Of a stretch of DNA of 64,000 nt, positions 7,548 through 16,344 are shown piece after piece. Position numbers and translations under genes: made by a program. The stretch comes from Brockia lithotrophica. Its GTDB lineage: Bacteria; Bacillota; Bacilli; Thermicanales; DSM-22653. The notes under the pieces are model-generated. The model saw nothing but the letters and a program-made list of their open reading frames with translations. It had not been told where the DNA came from and ran no database searches. The number at the start of each line of letters is the position of its first letter. Position 1 is the first letter of the stretch. Location: NCBI GenBank assembly GCA_003050565.1, contig PEBW01000002.1, positions 1-64,000 on the forward strand. Direction: 5' to 3'.

Positions 7548-8687
7548 TCACTGGCGCAGGTACTTGTAGTGTGCCGCACACGCGCCTTCCGAGGAAACCA
7601 TGCAAGGGCCGATCGGGTGGGCGGGCGTGCACGCCTTCCCGAAGAGCGGGCATTCTTCGGGCTCGATGAGACCGCGGATGACCTCGCCGCAGCGACACGC
7701 CGTCGGCTTCGGCTTGCCTACGGTCACGGGAAACCGCTTCTTGGCGTCGAAGTGGGCGTATTCGGGACGGAAGCCCATGCCGCTCTTGGGGATCACGTCG
7801 ATCTCCCGCCAGGCCATGTCCACGGGCATGAAGTACTTTTCCGCGAGCTTCCAGGCGCCGGGGTTCCCCTCTTCGCGCACGACGTACGGGTAGTTGTTCA
7901 CGATCTCCGCCTTGCCCTTGAGGACGAGGTCGAGGAGGATGTAGAGCGAGCTCAGGATTTCGTTCATCTCGAAACCGGAGATCACGCCGTTTACGCCGTA
8001 CTCCTCGGCGAGCCAGAGGAAGCCCTTGCGTCCGAGGATGGTCGCCACGTGTCCGGGGAGGATGAAGGCGTCGATGTGCGTCTCCCCGGTGTCCAAGAGG
8101 TAGCGCACGATGGGCTCTACGAGCTTTCCCGACATCCACATGGAGAAGTTTTCGAGGCCTAGGCTCTCCGCCTCGTACACCGCTGCGGCGAGAACGGGAA
8201 TCGTCGTCTCAAAGCCTACACCGAGGAAGATCACCTGCTTATCCGGGTGTCTTTGGGCGATTTCCACGGCATCGGAGGGGGAGTACACGACGCGTACGTC
8301 CGCCCGCCCCTCCGCCTTGACCTTCATGAGCGAGCCGCGCGAACCGGGGACGCGGAGCATGTCGCCGAACGTCGTGATGATCCGGTCCTCGCCGTCCGCG
8401 AGGGCGATCATCGCGTCGATCTCCTGCTGGTCCGTGACGCACACGGGACATCCCGGACCGGAGAGGAGCTTGAGGACGTCCCGGAGGGCGTACTTGATCC
8501 CGAATTCGGCGAGGGCGTGTGTGTGCGAGCCGCAAACCTCCATGAACGCCGCCGGACGCCCGTGCGCTTCGAGAAACTTTTCCGCCAACCTCCGGACTTC
8601 GCGCAAAAGCTCCCGCGCAAGCGCCGGGTCTTTCGTCTTTTCGATCGCCTGGGCAATGCGGTCTTCGGCGCGCACCTGGGTTTCCAT
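7548..8687 (-). CDS. hypD: Hydrogenase maturation protein HypD
   Basis: A 379-aa [4Fe-4S] protein that with HypC forms the scaffold on which Fe(CN)2CO is assembled. Conserved elements are MEVCGSHTHA, SGPGCPVCVT, GFETTIP, ILPGHVATI and the C-terminal cysteines (CRCGEV, EECPLFGKAC, GPCMVSSEG). The ATG at 8687 is chosen because it gives the family N-terminus and has a GGGGGGAAGG site 3-9 nt before it; the frame continues upstream only as a shadow of hypC. It lies 43 bp after hypC, in the order hypC-hypD-hypE. Confidence 0.97.
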   Translation of the reverse strand: METQVRAEDRIAQAIEKTKDPALARELLREVRRLAEKFLEAHGRPAAFMEVCGSHTHALAEFGIKYALRDVLKLLSGPGCPVCVTDQQEIDAMIALADGEDRIITTFGDMLRVPGSRGSLMKVKAEGRADVRVVYSPSDAVEIAQRHPDKQVIFLGVGFETTIPVLAAAVYEAESLGLENFSMWMSGKLVEPIVRYLLDTGETHIDAFILPGHVATILGRKGFLWLAEEYGVNGVISGFEMNEILSSLYILLDLVLKGKAEIVNNYPYVVREEGNPGAWKLAEKYFMPVDMAWREIDVIPKSGMGFRPEYAHFDAKKRFPVTVGKPKPTACRCGEVIRGLIEPEECPLFGKACTPAHPIGPCMVSSEGACAAHYKYLRQ

Positions 8688-8730
8688 CCGCCTTCCCCCC
8701 CTGTTTTCCCCAAATTCCCGGAGTCCGACT

Positions 8731-8979
8731 TCAGCGGTCGGTCGGGTCGATGACGCCCTGCTCGCGGAGCTCGTTGATGAGCTTCCACGCCTCGATGCTC
8801 TCGAGGGCAAACTGCTCGTCGATGACCTGAAGCGCCTTCCCCGCGTGCACGAGCACCCAGTCCCCCACCTCGACGTCCGGCGTGAGGAGGATGCCGATCT
8901 TAAGCCGCGAACCCATGACGTCGACGATCGCCGTGTACTCGTCGCGTTCGAGAATCTTTCCGGGCACCCCAACACACAT
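8731..8979 (-). CDS. hypC: Hydrogenase maturation chaperone HypC/HupF
   Basis: An 82-aa chaperone that binds the Fe(CN)2CO moiety with HypD and delivers it to the large-subunit precursor. It begins MCVGVPGKI, with the essential Cys2, and contains the second conserved block DWVLVHAGKAL. It lies 5 bp downstream of hypF and 43 bp upstream of hypD. Length and sequence are typical. The single copy probably serves the HyaB-type large subunit encoded in the same operon. Confidence 0.96.
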   Translation of the reverse strand: MCVGVPGKILERDEYTAIVDVMGSRLKIGILLTPDVEVGDWVLVHAGKALQVIDEQFALESIEAWKLINELREQGVIDPTDR

Positions 8980-8984
8980 GGCTT

Positions 8985-11354
8985 CTACCCCCCTTGGTAT
9001 CGTGCAACGAACACCTGTCCGGCGGAAAGCCCTCCGTCTCCCGCGGGCAAAACGCGGTGCGTGAAGACTTCGAAGCCCGAAGATTCAAGGGCGAGCTTGA
9101 GCTTCTTTCGCAGCGTCGGATTGTGGAGACAACCTCCGGAGAGGACGACGCGCCGCGTGCGCTCGGGATGCCGCCGCGCATCCCGGACGACGACCTCTTC
9201 CAGGGCGCGCACGAGCGCCGCGTGAAACCTTCCGGCGATCTCCTTGGGCGGTACGCCTCCGGCGAGGTCGCGAAGGATTTCCTCGAGGAGCGGCGCCGGA
9301 TCCAGCAGGAAGCCTGCCGCCTCCTCCCGTACGGCGAGGACGTACGGCGGAAATTCCTCTACGGGGCGGATGAGTTCCGAGAGCACGATGGCCGGTTCGC
9401 CGTCGTAGGCGGCCTCCTCGACGAGCCCGAGGAGGGCGCTCACGGCGTCGAAGAGGCGACCGCAGGTCCCCGCCAGAGGTACACCCCTGCCCCCTGCGGC
9501 GAGAAAGCGGAGGAGGGCCCGGGCGGCCTCTAGCCGCCCCGGGAGGTGGCGGCGGAAGACGTCGTCGGCCCGTTCCGCGCCGAAGAGGCCGTAGAGCATC
9601 CCGAGAAGCGTCCGCCACGGTTCGCGCACGGCGCGATCCCCCCCGGGGAGCGGCGTGTAGCGCAGGTGTGCGATGCGGCGGGCGCGCGCGTAGCCGCCGT
9701 AGAGCACCTCGAACCCCCAGATCGCTCCGTCCGTGCCGTACCCCGTGCCGTCGAGGACGATGCCGTAAACTTCCCCTTCGAGGTGGTGCTCTCCCATCGC
9801 CGCGGCGAGGTGCGCGTGGTGGTGCTGCACGGGGACGATCTGCGCCTCGGGAAAACGCTTCCGGAGATCTTCGGCGAGCCGGCGCGTCGTGAACAGCGGG
9901 TGCATGTCCACGGCGATGCGCGTCAGCCGGATCCCCATCCAGCGGAAGAGGTGTTCAAACTCCCGAAGGTAGTGCTCCTCGACCTCCACGGCGCCCATGT
10001 CGCCGATGTGCGGGCCGACGAAGAGCTGACGGTGGCGTCCGATGGCGAACGTGTTCTTCTCCTCGGAGCCCATCCCGACGATGCCGTGGACGTCCACGTG
10101 CGCGAAGATCGGCTCGGGTACAAAACCGCGGGAGCGTCGAAGGAGGTCCACGTCCTCACCCAGCACGCGGAGCACCGAGTCGTCCAACGGGTGGACGATC
10201 GGACGGTCGTGCAGGAGAAAGGCATCGGCAATTCCCCGCAGGTAGTCGTACGCCTCTTCGTTGCGGTAGAGAATGGGGAGGCCGGAGGGGTTGGCGCTCG
10301 TCATCACGAGGTACGGAGGAGCGCCCTCTTCGAGGAGGAGGTGGTGGAGCGGTGAGTAGGGGAGCATGATCCCCACGGTGGCGAGTCGCGGAGCCACGGA
10401 AGGGGCGAGAGGCGAGTCCGGCCTCTGCCACGCGACCACGATCGGCGCCTCCGCGGACGTAAGCCACGACTCTTCTTCGGAGGACAGTTCCGCCACGCGC
10501 CGCGCGTGTTCGAGGTCGCGCACCATGACGGCGAGAGGCTTCCGCGGCCTGCGCTTGCGCGAGCGCAGACGCTGCACGACATCCTCTCGCGTGGCGTCGC
10601 AGGCGAGGTGAAAGCCCCCGATGCCCTTCACGGCGACGATCTTGCCCTCCCGAAGGAGCGCTTGCGCGCGCAGTACGGGGTCGCCGGAGAGAGGCCGTCC
10701 GTCGGCGTCCGTGAGGGTGAGCGCCGGGCCGCATACGGCGCAGGCGGTGGTTTCGGCGTGGTAGCGGCGATCGGCGGGATCCTCGTACTCGCGGCGGCAG
10801 TCATCGCACAAGGAAAAGAGCCGCATCGCCGTGCGCTCGCGGTCGTACGGGAGAGATTCGATGATCGTGTAGCGCGGCCCGCACTGCGTGCAGCTGATGA
10901 ACGGGTAGCGGTAGCGGCGGTTCGTGGGGTCGCGCATCTCCCGCAGGCAGTCCTCGCAGACGGCCATGTCCACGGGGATCACGAGCTGCGACTCGCCCTC
11001 GGAATCGCTCGGGAGGATGCGGAACCCCATTTCTCCGCGCGGTTCCGCAACTTCCACGTGGTACTCGTAGATGCGCGCCGCGCGCGGCTTTTCCTGCGGG
11101 AGGGCGTCCACGAAGCCGCGGACCGCCTCCGGCACGCCCTCCACGTAGATGAAGACGCCGTCCATGTTGTTTTGGACGCCGCCGAACACGCCGAACCGTT
11201 CGGCAAGGCGGGCGACAAACGGACGAAACCCGACCCCCTGTACGCGCCCGCGGATCGTGATCCGGCGGGCAACTCGCCCCTCCCCCGACCGCCGAGGGAC
11301 GCCTGCGCCTTCCGTTTTTCCTTCGGGCGCGGGAACGCCGCCCTCGTACCTCAC
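8985..11354 (-). CDS. hypF: Carbamoyltransferase HypF
   Basis: A 789-aa enzyme that turns carbamoyl phosphate and ATP into carbamoyl-adenylate and passes the carbamoyl group to HypE. Domains in order are acylphosphatase (GRVQGVGFRPFV), four zinc-finger CxxC pairs (CEDC, CTQC, CDDC, CAVC), a YrdC-like domain (KGIGGFHLACDA) and a C-terminal Kae1-like domain (HHHAHLAA, LDGTGYGTDG, LSGGCLHN). The start is placed at GTG 11354, where GTGA overlaps the hypB stop; an in-frame TTG at 11372 is the alternative. It uses the same carbamoyl phosphate pool as pyrimidine synthesis. Confidence 0.96.
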   Translation of the reverse strand: MRYEGGVPAPEGKTEGAGVPRRSGEGRVARRITIRGRVQGVGFRPFVARLAERFGVFGGVQNNMDGVFIYVEGVPEAVRGFVDALPQEKPRAARIYEYHVEVAEPRGEMGFRILPSDSEGESQLVIPVDMAVCEDCLREMRDPTNRRYRYPFISCTQCGPRYTIIESLPYDRERTAMRLFSLCDDCRREYEDPADRRYHAETTACAVCGPALTLTDADGRPLSGDPVLRAQALLREGKIVAVKGIGGFHLACDATREDVVQRLRSRKRRPRKPLAVMVRDLEHARRVAELSSEEESWLTSAEAPIVVAWQRPDSPLAPSVAPRLATVGIMLPYSPLHHLLLEEGAPPYLVMTSANPSGLPILYRNEEAYDYLRGIADAFLLHDRPIVHPLDDSVLRVLGEDVDLLRRSRGFVPEPIFAHVDVHGIVGMGSEEKNTFAIGRHRQLFVGPHIGDMGAVEVEEHYLREFEHLFRWMGIRLTRIAVDMHPLFTTRRLAEDLRKRFPEAQIVPVQHHHAHLAAAMGEHHLEGEVYGIVLDGTGYGTDGAIWGFEVLYGGYARARRIAHLRYTPLPGGDRAVREPWRTLLGMLYGLFGAERADDVFRRHLPGRLEAARALLRFLAAGGRGVPLAGTCGRLFDAVSALLGLVEEAAYDGEPAIVLSELIRPVEEFPPYVLAVREEAAGFLLDPAPLLEEILRDLAGGVPPKEIAGRFHAALVRALEEVVVRDARRHPERTRRVVLSGGCLHNPTLRKKLKLALESSGFEVFTHRVLPAGDGGLSAGQVFVARYQGG

Positions 11355-12019
11355 GCCACCGTCTGCTTCCAAGCCGCGTACACCTCGTCAATCCAAGCGT
11401 ACCACTGGTCGAGGTTCGTCCCGTCCTTCGTGGAGATCGGGATGAGCCGCGAGTCCGGGTTGATCGTCCGGAGGTCTTCGACGGCCTGGTCGACGCTGAA
11501 TTCGAAGTACGGCAAGAGGTCGATCTTGTTGAGGAGGACGAGTTCCGTCTTGAGGAACATCACGGGGTACTTGAGGATCTTGTCGTTGCCCTCGGGAACG
11601 CTTAGGAGCGCCACGCGGTGGCGTTCGCCGAGGTCGTAGTTTGCCGGACAGATCAGGTTCCCCACGTTTTCGATGAACACGATGTCGAACTGGGAGAGGT
11701 CGAACTGCGGCAGCACCTTGGCCACCATGCGGGCGTCGAGGTGGCAGACTCCCTGCGTGTTGATCTGGATCGCCTTTGCCCCCGCAGCGCGGATCCGGTC
11801 CGCGTCCTTCTGCGTGGCGAGATCCCCCTCGATCACACCGATGCGGTACCTAGACGCAAGCGCTTTCACGGTGTGCTCGAGAAGAGTCGTCTTGCCCGAC
11901 CCCGGGGCGCTCATGATGTTGATCGTGAGGACTCCGTACTTTCGGAAGAGCTCCCGGTTGTGCGCCGCCGCCTTGTTGTTGCTCGCGAGGGCGTCCTCGG
12001 AAAGGACGATGCGCTCCAC
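11351..12019 (-). CDS. hypB: Hydrogenase nickel-insertion GTPase HypB
   Basis: A 222-aa SIMIBI-class GTPase that with HypA inserts nickel into the large-subunit precursor. P-loop APGSGKTT, metal-switch GVCHLDA, ENVGNLICP and the guanine-specificity NKID are all present. There is no N-terminal His-rich or CxxCGC nickel-storage segment, so it is the minimal form. The start is GTG 12019, preceded by AAGGGAG with about 9-nt spacing. A TTG at 12028 overlaps the hypA stop but has no room for a ribosome-binding site. It overlaps hypF by 4 bp. Confidence 0.95.
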   Translation of the reverse strand: MERIVLSEDALASNNKAAAHNRELFRKYGVLTINIMSAPGSGKTTLLEHTVKALASRYRIGVIEGDLATQKDADRIRAAGAKAIQINTQGVCHLDARMVAKVLPQFDLSQFDIVFIENVGNLICPANYDLGERHRVALLSVPEGNDKILKYPVMFLKTELVLLNKIDLLPYFEFSVDQAVEDLRTINPDSRLIPISTKDGTNLDQWYAWIDEVYAAWKQTVA

Positions 12020-12024
12020 TCCGA

Positions 12025-12378
12025 TCAACTCCCTTCGTAGGAAAGGACCTTAAGGGTTTCCCCGGAGATGATCTTGCCGCCCGGCATGCCGCAGTTCGGA
12101 CAGAGGGCGACGCGATAGTCCGGGGTGTACTCGTGCCCGCAAAAGACGCATTTCATCCGCGCTTCCTCGCGAATGATCACGAGCTCGGAAGACTCGTCCA
12201 AGATGGGGGACTTCATCGCCTTATGGATGTCGAAGGCCATTTCGAGGGCGTCGGGCATAGCGTTGGATAGGTCGCCGACGATGAGTTCGATCTTGAGCAC
12301 CTTGCTGAGCCCCCGAACCTTCATGTCCTCGGCGATGAGGTTGAGAATGTCGCCCATGAGCGCAAGTTCATGGCTCAT
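12025..12378 (-). CDS. hypA: Hydrogenase nickel-incorporation protein HypA
   Basis: A 117-aa nickel metallochaperone with two CxxC zinc motifs (CVFCGHEY, CPNCGMPGG). HypA normally begins MHE, with His2 as nickel ligand together with the N-terminal amine. This one begins MSHE, which puts the His at position 3 in the only start that fits. The ATG lies inside the end of the upstream zinc-ribbon gene (11-bp overlap), so translation is coupled. The stop overlaps the start region of hypB. The extra residue could alter N-terminal nickel coordination; this is an inference. Confidence 0.93.
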   Translation of the reverse strand: MSHELALMGDILNLIAEDMKVRGLSKVLKIELIVGDLSNAMPDALEMAFDIHKAMKSPILDESSELVIIREEARMKCVFCGHEYTPDYRVALCPNCGMPGGKIISGETLKVLSYEGS

Positions 12379-12805
12379 CGACCTTCACCCCAATGCGGGC
12401 CCCTTCGTCGTCTCGGCGAAAGCGCGCCCAAAGGGGCGCGAGGGTACCCTCGTCGTCTAGTATACGGTATTCCGTCCGACAACGCAGGCAACGAAGTGCA
12501 CGAGCGTATGGAATGTGGGTGAGAAGTCCGCCGCACGTGGGACAGCGGTTCCGGAGCGCGCGTTCGGTTCCCTCCCGATCCTTGACGACGAAGAAGGCGT
12601 CGTTCCCGGCAAAGACGAGTTCGGCTTCTCCCGGTGCGAGATCCCGCACGCGCACGGGAAACCAGAGCACGCCTTCCATCGCCTCCGAAACCTCTTCGAG
12701 GTGCTCGGCGTACTCTTCCGCAAGCGGGGCGGCGATTTCCCGTACGATGCCGAAAAGCTCTTCCTTCAGGCTTTTCCAAAACTCCATCCGCTCCACTTTC
12801 CCCAC
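12368..12805 (-). CDS. Hydrogenase-operon zinc-ribbon protein of unknown function
   Basis: A 145-aa protein between hyaD and hypA. The N-terminal half is acidic and probably helical. The C-terminal half contains two Cys pairs, CPTC and CLRC about 15 residues apart, in a zinc-ribbon or rubredoxin-like arrangement. It has no signal peptide or membrane helix. I do not recognise a named family. Its position in a [NiFe] hydrogenase operon and its overlap with hypA suggest a maturation or assembly role, perhaps analogous to the rubredoxin-like or HupH-type accessory proteins of other uptake hydrogenases. The start is GTG 12805; an ATG at 12787 is also possible. Confidence 0.8.
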   Translation of the reverse strand: MGKVERMEFWKSLKEELFGIVREIAAPLAEEYAEHLEEVSEAMEGVLWFPVRVRDLAPGEAELVFAGNDAFFVVKDREGTERALRNRCPTCGGLLTHIPYARALRCLRCRTEYRILDDEGTLAPLWARFRRDDEGARIGVKVDEP

Positions 12806-12880
12806 CCCCTCGTAGGGGTTCCCTTCCCGGGCACGACACGTCGTAAGCTTCCCGACGACTCCTCGGCTCCGATTCGCGGC

Positions 12881-13444
12881 TTACCTCTGCCCTCGGGCCC
12901 ACCCTTCAGGAGGCGGGCGCACATCCTCCTCTGTCCGCTCGGCGGTCCCTTCTCCGAGTTCTTCCCGCACCCATTTTTCCACCAGGCCGAGCACAGCCTC
13001 GACAACCTCGGGCAACTTCGCCCGCACGGTGTCCGTGAGTTCAAGGCCCACTTCAAGGGAGGCCGGCTGTACGCCTACAAGGGCGACGCGCTTGGGAAGT
13101 CGCCCGCGAATTTTCGCTCCGAAGAGGATCTCCGGGAGTCCGATCTCGTGGGCGGAAAGGCGCACCCCGTAGTACACGGGAATGTTCTCCTCGCCCTCGA
13201 TCACGAGCACGGTGCCGGGAGGTTTCCTGGCCTCGACGGCGTCGACGACGATCAGGTTTTCCGCATCCTCGACGGGTACGATGAGCCGGAGGCCGTCCGT
13301 CCCCCCTTCGATCACTTCGACGGTCAGGTCGGCGCGTTTGCCGTACGCGGCGCGTAACGCCTCTTCCAGAAGGGGGAGGACGTGCATCCCCACCCCCTCG
13401 TCGCTAAAGAGCGTGTTCCCCAGCCCCAGCACGGTGATGTGCAC
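12881..13444 (-). CDS. hyaD: [NiFe] hydrogenase maturation endopeptidase (HyaD/HupD type)
   Basis: A 187-aa protease that removes the C-terminal tail of the large subunit after nickel insertion. It shows GLGNTLFSDEGVG near the N-terminus, with the metal-sensing acidic residue in SDEG, EGGTDG, and the later SAHEIGL block containing the conserved His. The start is GTG 13444, with a GGGGGGA site about 7 nt upstream; TTG 13465 is in frame but lacks a site. The C-terminus is extended by about 25 polar residues. Its substrate should be HyaB, which retains a 16-residue tail. Confidence 0.93.
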   Translation of the reverse strand: MHITVLGLGNTLFSDEGVGMHVLPLLEEALRAAYGKRADLTVEVIEGGTDGLRLIVPVEDAENLIVVDAVEARKPPGTVLVIEGEENIPVYYGVRLSAHEIGLPEILFGAKIRGRLPKRVALVGVQPASLEVGLELTDTVRAKLPEVVEAVLGLVEKWVREELGEGTAERTEEDVRPPPEGWARGQR

Positions 13445-13474
13445 AGGAGCATCCCCCCGAACCAAGCGGAGATG

Positions 13475-13512
13475 AAAAGCGCCGCGAGGCCCGCGCAGCC
13501 CCCCGCGGCGCT
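13475..13512 (-). terminator. Intra-operon hairpin between hyaC and hyaD
   Basis: On the minus strand AGCGCCGCG pairs with CGCGGCGCT across a 17-nt loop and is followed by TTTTC. It sits between the hyaC stop (13632) and the hyaD start (13444). It looks like a weak intrinsic terminator or 3' end stabiliser that would lower expression of the maturation genes relative to the structural genes hyaABC. Confidence 0.55.
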
Positions 13513-13631
13513 GTTTCCGATTCCCACGGCGTGCGTGGTCTTTCCCGGATTCGACAACCCCTGAGAGCCCCTACCGCACGGGGCCCCCTGCCGAAAAACT
13601 CTCCGAAGACCCGACAAAGGCTCCGGAACGA

Positions 13632-14414
13632 TCAGTCGCTCTTCTTCGCGAACTCTTCCCGCACGGCTTCTTCGGGGGCGACCTTGTAGCCCGTAAAGAT
13701 CGAGCTCAACGTCCCGCTCTTCTCGAGGAGGTCGTCGCGGATGGCCATGTACACGTGGACGACCACGAAGATCATGATCAACCAGGCGACGATGCGGTGC
13801 CACGACCGAACCATGAAACTCGGTCCGAAGATCCAGGGCACCCAGGCGAAGAGCTTGCCCCAGAAACTTTCGAGTTGCGGTTCAAAGAGCATGTAGAAAC
13901 CCGTCACCACCATTATAAGGGACATAAGCCCCAAGATCCAGTAACTAAACATCGCCAAGGGGTTGTGCCCCACGTAGTGCTGCTTTCGGTTCGGGAGGAA
14001 CAGGTAGAACTTCAGGGTTTCCCACATGCCCTTCCAGAAATCCTTCCGGAACGGATGCTCGGCTGCGTAGCGATTCCCCCAGATGAGCCAGTACAGCCGT
14101 CCGATCCACCCCAGGGTGAAGATGAACCCCGTGATGAAGTGGATGTCCCGCGCCCACCCCATGAAAAAGTTCGAAGCTTCCGTGGCCTCAATGGGGATGG
14201 GCTGTACGAACGGGTTGCCGATGTACACGCCGGTCACGAAGAGCGTGAAGATTGCCAGGGCGTTGATCCAGTGCCACACCCGCACGGGGAGCTCCCAGAC
14301 GTAGACCTTGACCGTACCGGGCGACAGGCGTTCCACTTTGGGAACGCGGTCGACGAGCTTCCCCTCGGGTGCGGCTACCTGCGCGGATCCGCTCCCTCCC
14401 GTCGTCTGCGCCAT
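13632..14414 (-). CDS. hyaC: Hydrogenase cytochrome b subunit (HyaC-like)
   Basis: A 260-aa di-haem membrane protein that carries electrons from the small subunit to the quinone pool. Four hydrophobic helices are visible. Candidate haem ligands are His in ELPVRVWHWINAL, RDIHFITGF, SWHRIVAWL and FVVVHVYM, matching the Ni/Fe-hydrogenase cytochrome b family. The start is ATG 14414, with GGGGAGG 7 nt upstream. It lies 127 bp after hyaB. An N-terminal 45-residue hydrophilic segment precedes the first helix, longer than usual. Its presence makes this an uptake enzyme linked to respiration. Confidence 0.94.
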   Translation of the reverse strand: MAQTTGGSGSAQVAAPEGKLVDRVPKVERLSPGTVKVYVWELPVRVWHWINALAIFTLFVTGVYIGNPFVQPIPIEATEASNFFMGWARDIHFITGFIFTLGWIGRLYWLIWGNRYAAEHPFRKDFWKGMWETLKFYLFLPNRKQHYVGHNPLAMFSYWILGLMSLIMVVTGFYMLFEPQLESFWGKLFAWVPWIFGPSFMVRSWHRIVAWLIMIFVVVHVYMAIRDDLLEKSGTLSSIFTGYKVAPEEAVREEFAKKSD

Positions 14415-14541
14415 GTGCTCGCCTCCCCTCTCCGCAAATTCCGCATTCCCCAAACCCTCCAGCGGGGAGAATCCCCGGGGTGCGTCGCGCCCTCAGGGAT
14501 TCCCCTTGAAACTCGCGGAAGGGCCCGCCCTTTCGAGAACC

Positions 14542-16311
14542 CTACATGTCGAGGAAGAACTCGAGGGTTTGATTGGTCGTGAGGTCCGTGAGGTGCACGG
14601 CGCACGCCATGCAAGGATCGAAGGAGTGGACGATCCGGAGGATTTCCACCGGTTCTTCCGCCTTGTGGATGGGGGTTCCGACGAGAGAAGCCTCGTACGC
14701 GCCTACGTTTTCCAGCGCGTCCCGCGGCGAGGCGTTCCACGTCGTAGGCACGACAGCCTGGAACCGGTCGACCTTTCCGTCTTTGATGATCACCCAGTGG
14801 CCGAGCGCGCCGCGCGGCGCCTCCAAGTACCCGACACCCTTGGCCTCCTTGGGCCAAGTAGACGGATCCCACTTCTTGCCGTTGAAGGTCGACCAGTCGC
14901 CGGCCTTGATGTTTGCGAGCAAGCGGTCGAAGTCCTCCTTGGCGTACTGGAGGGCGATCTTGGCGTCGAGGGCGCGGGCGAGCGTGCGGCCGATGGCCGA
15001 ATGCATCCAGCGGATGTCCACCGTATCCGTCCCGCCGAGCGCCTTGATCGTCTCGTTCACGCGGGCAAGCGCTTCGTCCACCGTTCCCCGGATGACCTCG
15101 TTCTTCGCCGCGTAACCTACGACCATCCGCGCCAGCGGCCCCACTTCCATGGGCTTTTCTTCCCAGCGCGGCGCCTTCACCCACGAGTACTTCCCTTCGA
15201 CGTTCAGGTACTCAAAGGGAGGCTTGGGACCGGTGAAGTGGAGGTTCGTCTCTCCCTCGAACGGGTGCTTCCCGTAGCCGGGCTTCTCCTTGCCGTCGTA
15301 CGTGTACCAGGAGTGGTCGACGAACTCCTGGATCTGCTTCGGGTCGACCACGTCCACGGGATGAACTTCGTTCAGGTTGAAGTCGAGGACCGCACCCCGT
15401 GGGAAGCGGTACGACGCCACGTCGTCGATGTCGTTCGGCGGCATGTCCCCGTACGAGATGTAGTTCTTGAGCCCGCCACCGTACGTCCAGTCGTGGTAAG
15501 CCGCCGCGAGGAGGATGGCGTCCGCGTAGTACACGTTGTTCACGAACTCGATGGCCATGTCGAGCTGGCGCCCGACTTCCGTCAGACGAGAAGTGTTCAG
15601 GGCGTTGTCGCTGTTCAGGTCGATGGGCCACGGTACGCCGCCTACGACGAAGTTCGGGTGCGGGTTGCGGCCGCCGAAGATCGTGTGGATTCGGACGACC
15701 TCGCGCTGCCAGTCGAGAGCCTCCAGGTAGTGGGCGACCGCGATGAGGTTGATCTCCGGCGGGAGCTTGTACGCGGGGTGGCTCCAGTAGCCCGTGGCGA
15801 AGATCCCGAGCTGTCCGCTTTCGATGACCTTCTTAAGCTTGGCGACCACGTCCTTGAAGTAGGCGGGCGACGTCTTCGACCAATTCGACCAAGGAGCGTA
15901 GCTCTGGGCGATCTCGCTCGCCTTCACCGGGTCGGCCTGGGACGCAGATACGACGTTCACCCAGTCGAAGGCGTGCAGCTGGTAGAAGTGGACCGTGTGG
16001 TCGTGGGCCATCTGCGCCCCGTACATGATGTTGCGGATCAAGTGGGCGTTAAGCGGAATTTTGATCCCCAAGGCATTCTCCACGGCGCGAACCGACGCCA
16101 GCGCGTGTACCGTGGTGCACACGCCGCAGATGCGCTGCGCGAAGGCCCACAGGTCGCGCGGGTCGCGCCCCTGGACGATGAGCTCGATCCCGCGCACGGC
16201 CGTACCCGAGCTGTACGCCTTGGCGATCTTGCCGCTCCCGTCGAGTTCGGCCTCGATCCTTAGGTGCCCTTCGATGCGCGTGATCGGATCGACGACCAAG
16301 CGGTTGGCCAT
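14542..16311 (-). CDS. hyaB: [NiFe] hydrogenase large subunit (group 1 uptake)
   Basis: A 589-aa catalytic subunit that binds the Ni-Fe site and oxidises H2. The L1 motif RICGVC (residues 60-65) and L2 motif DPCMACAVH (565-573) provide the four Cys ligands. A 16-residue tail follows the final His and would be cut by HyaD. The N-terminus VDPITRIEGHLRIEAE is typical of group 1 enzymes. It follows hyaA by 33 bp. It should be exported with HyaA through the Tat system, since it has no signal of its own. Confidence 0.97.
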   Translation of the reverse strand: MANRLVVDPITRIEGHLRIEAELDGSGKIAKAYSSGTAVRGIELIVQGRDPRDLWAFAQRICGVCTTVHALASVRAVENALGIKIPLNAHLIRNIMYGAQMAHDHTVHFYQLHAFDWVNVVSASQADPVKASEIAQSYAPWSNWSKTSPAYFKDVVAKLKKVIESGQLGIFATGYWSHPAYKLPPEINLIAVAHYLEALDWQREVVRIHTIFGGRNPHPNFVVGGVPWPIDLNSDNALNTSRLTEVGRQLDMAIEFVNNVYYADAILLAAAYHDWTYGGGLKNYISYGDMPPNDIDDVASYRFPRGAVLDFNLNEVHPVDVVDPKQIQEFVDHSWYTYDGKEKPGYGKHPFEGETNLHFTGPKPPFEYLNVEGKYSWVKAPRWEEKPMEVGPLARMVVGYAAKNEVIRGTVDEALARVNETIKALGGTDTVDIRWMHSAIGRTLARALDAKIALQYAKEDFDRLLANIKAGDWSTFNGKKWDPSTWPKEAKGVGYLEAPRGALGHWVIIKDGKVDRFQAVVPTTWNASPRDALENVGAYEASLVGTPIHKAEEPVEILRIVHSFDPCMACAVHLTDLTTNQTLEFFLDM

Positions 16312-16344
16312 TCTCTCACCCCGTCCCTCTCACGATCGTCCGGT

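Noticed and set aside
5829-8162. Long plus-strand open frame of 777 codons
   Set aside because: It is antisense to the SufT-like, hypE and hypD genes, has no ribosome-binding site and gives a His/Arg/Asp-rich nonsense protein typical of the reverse strand of GC-rich genes.
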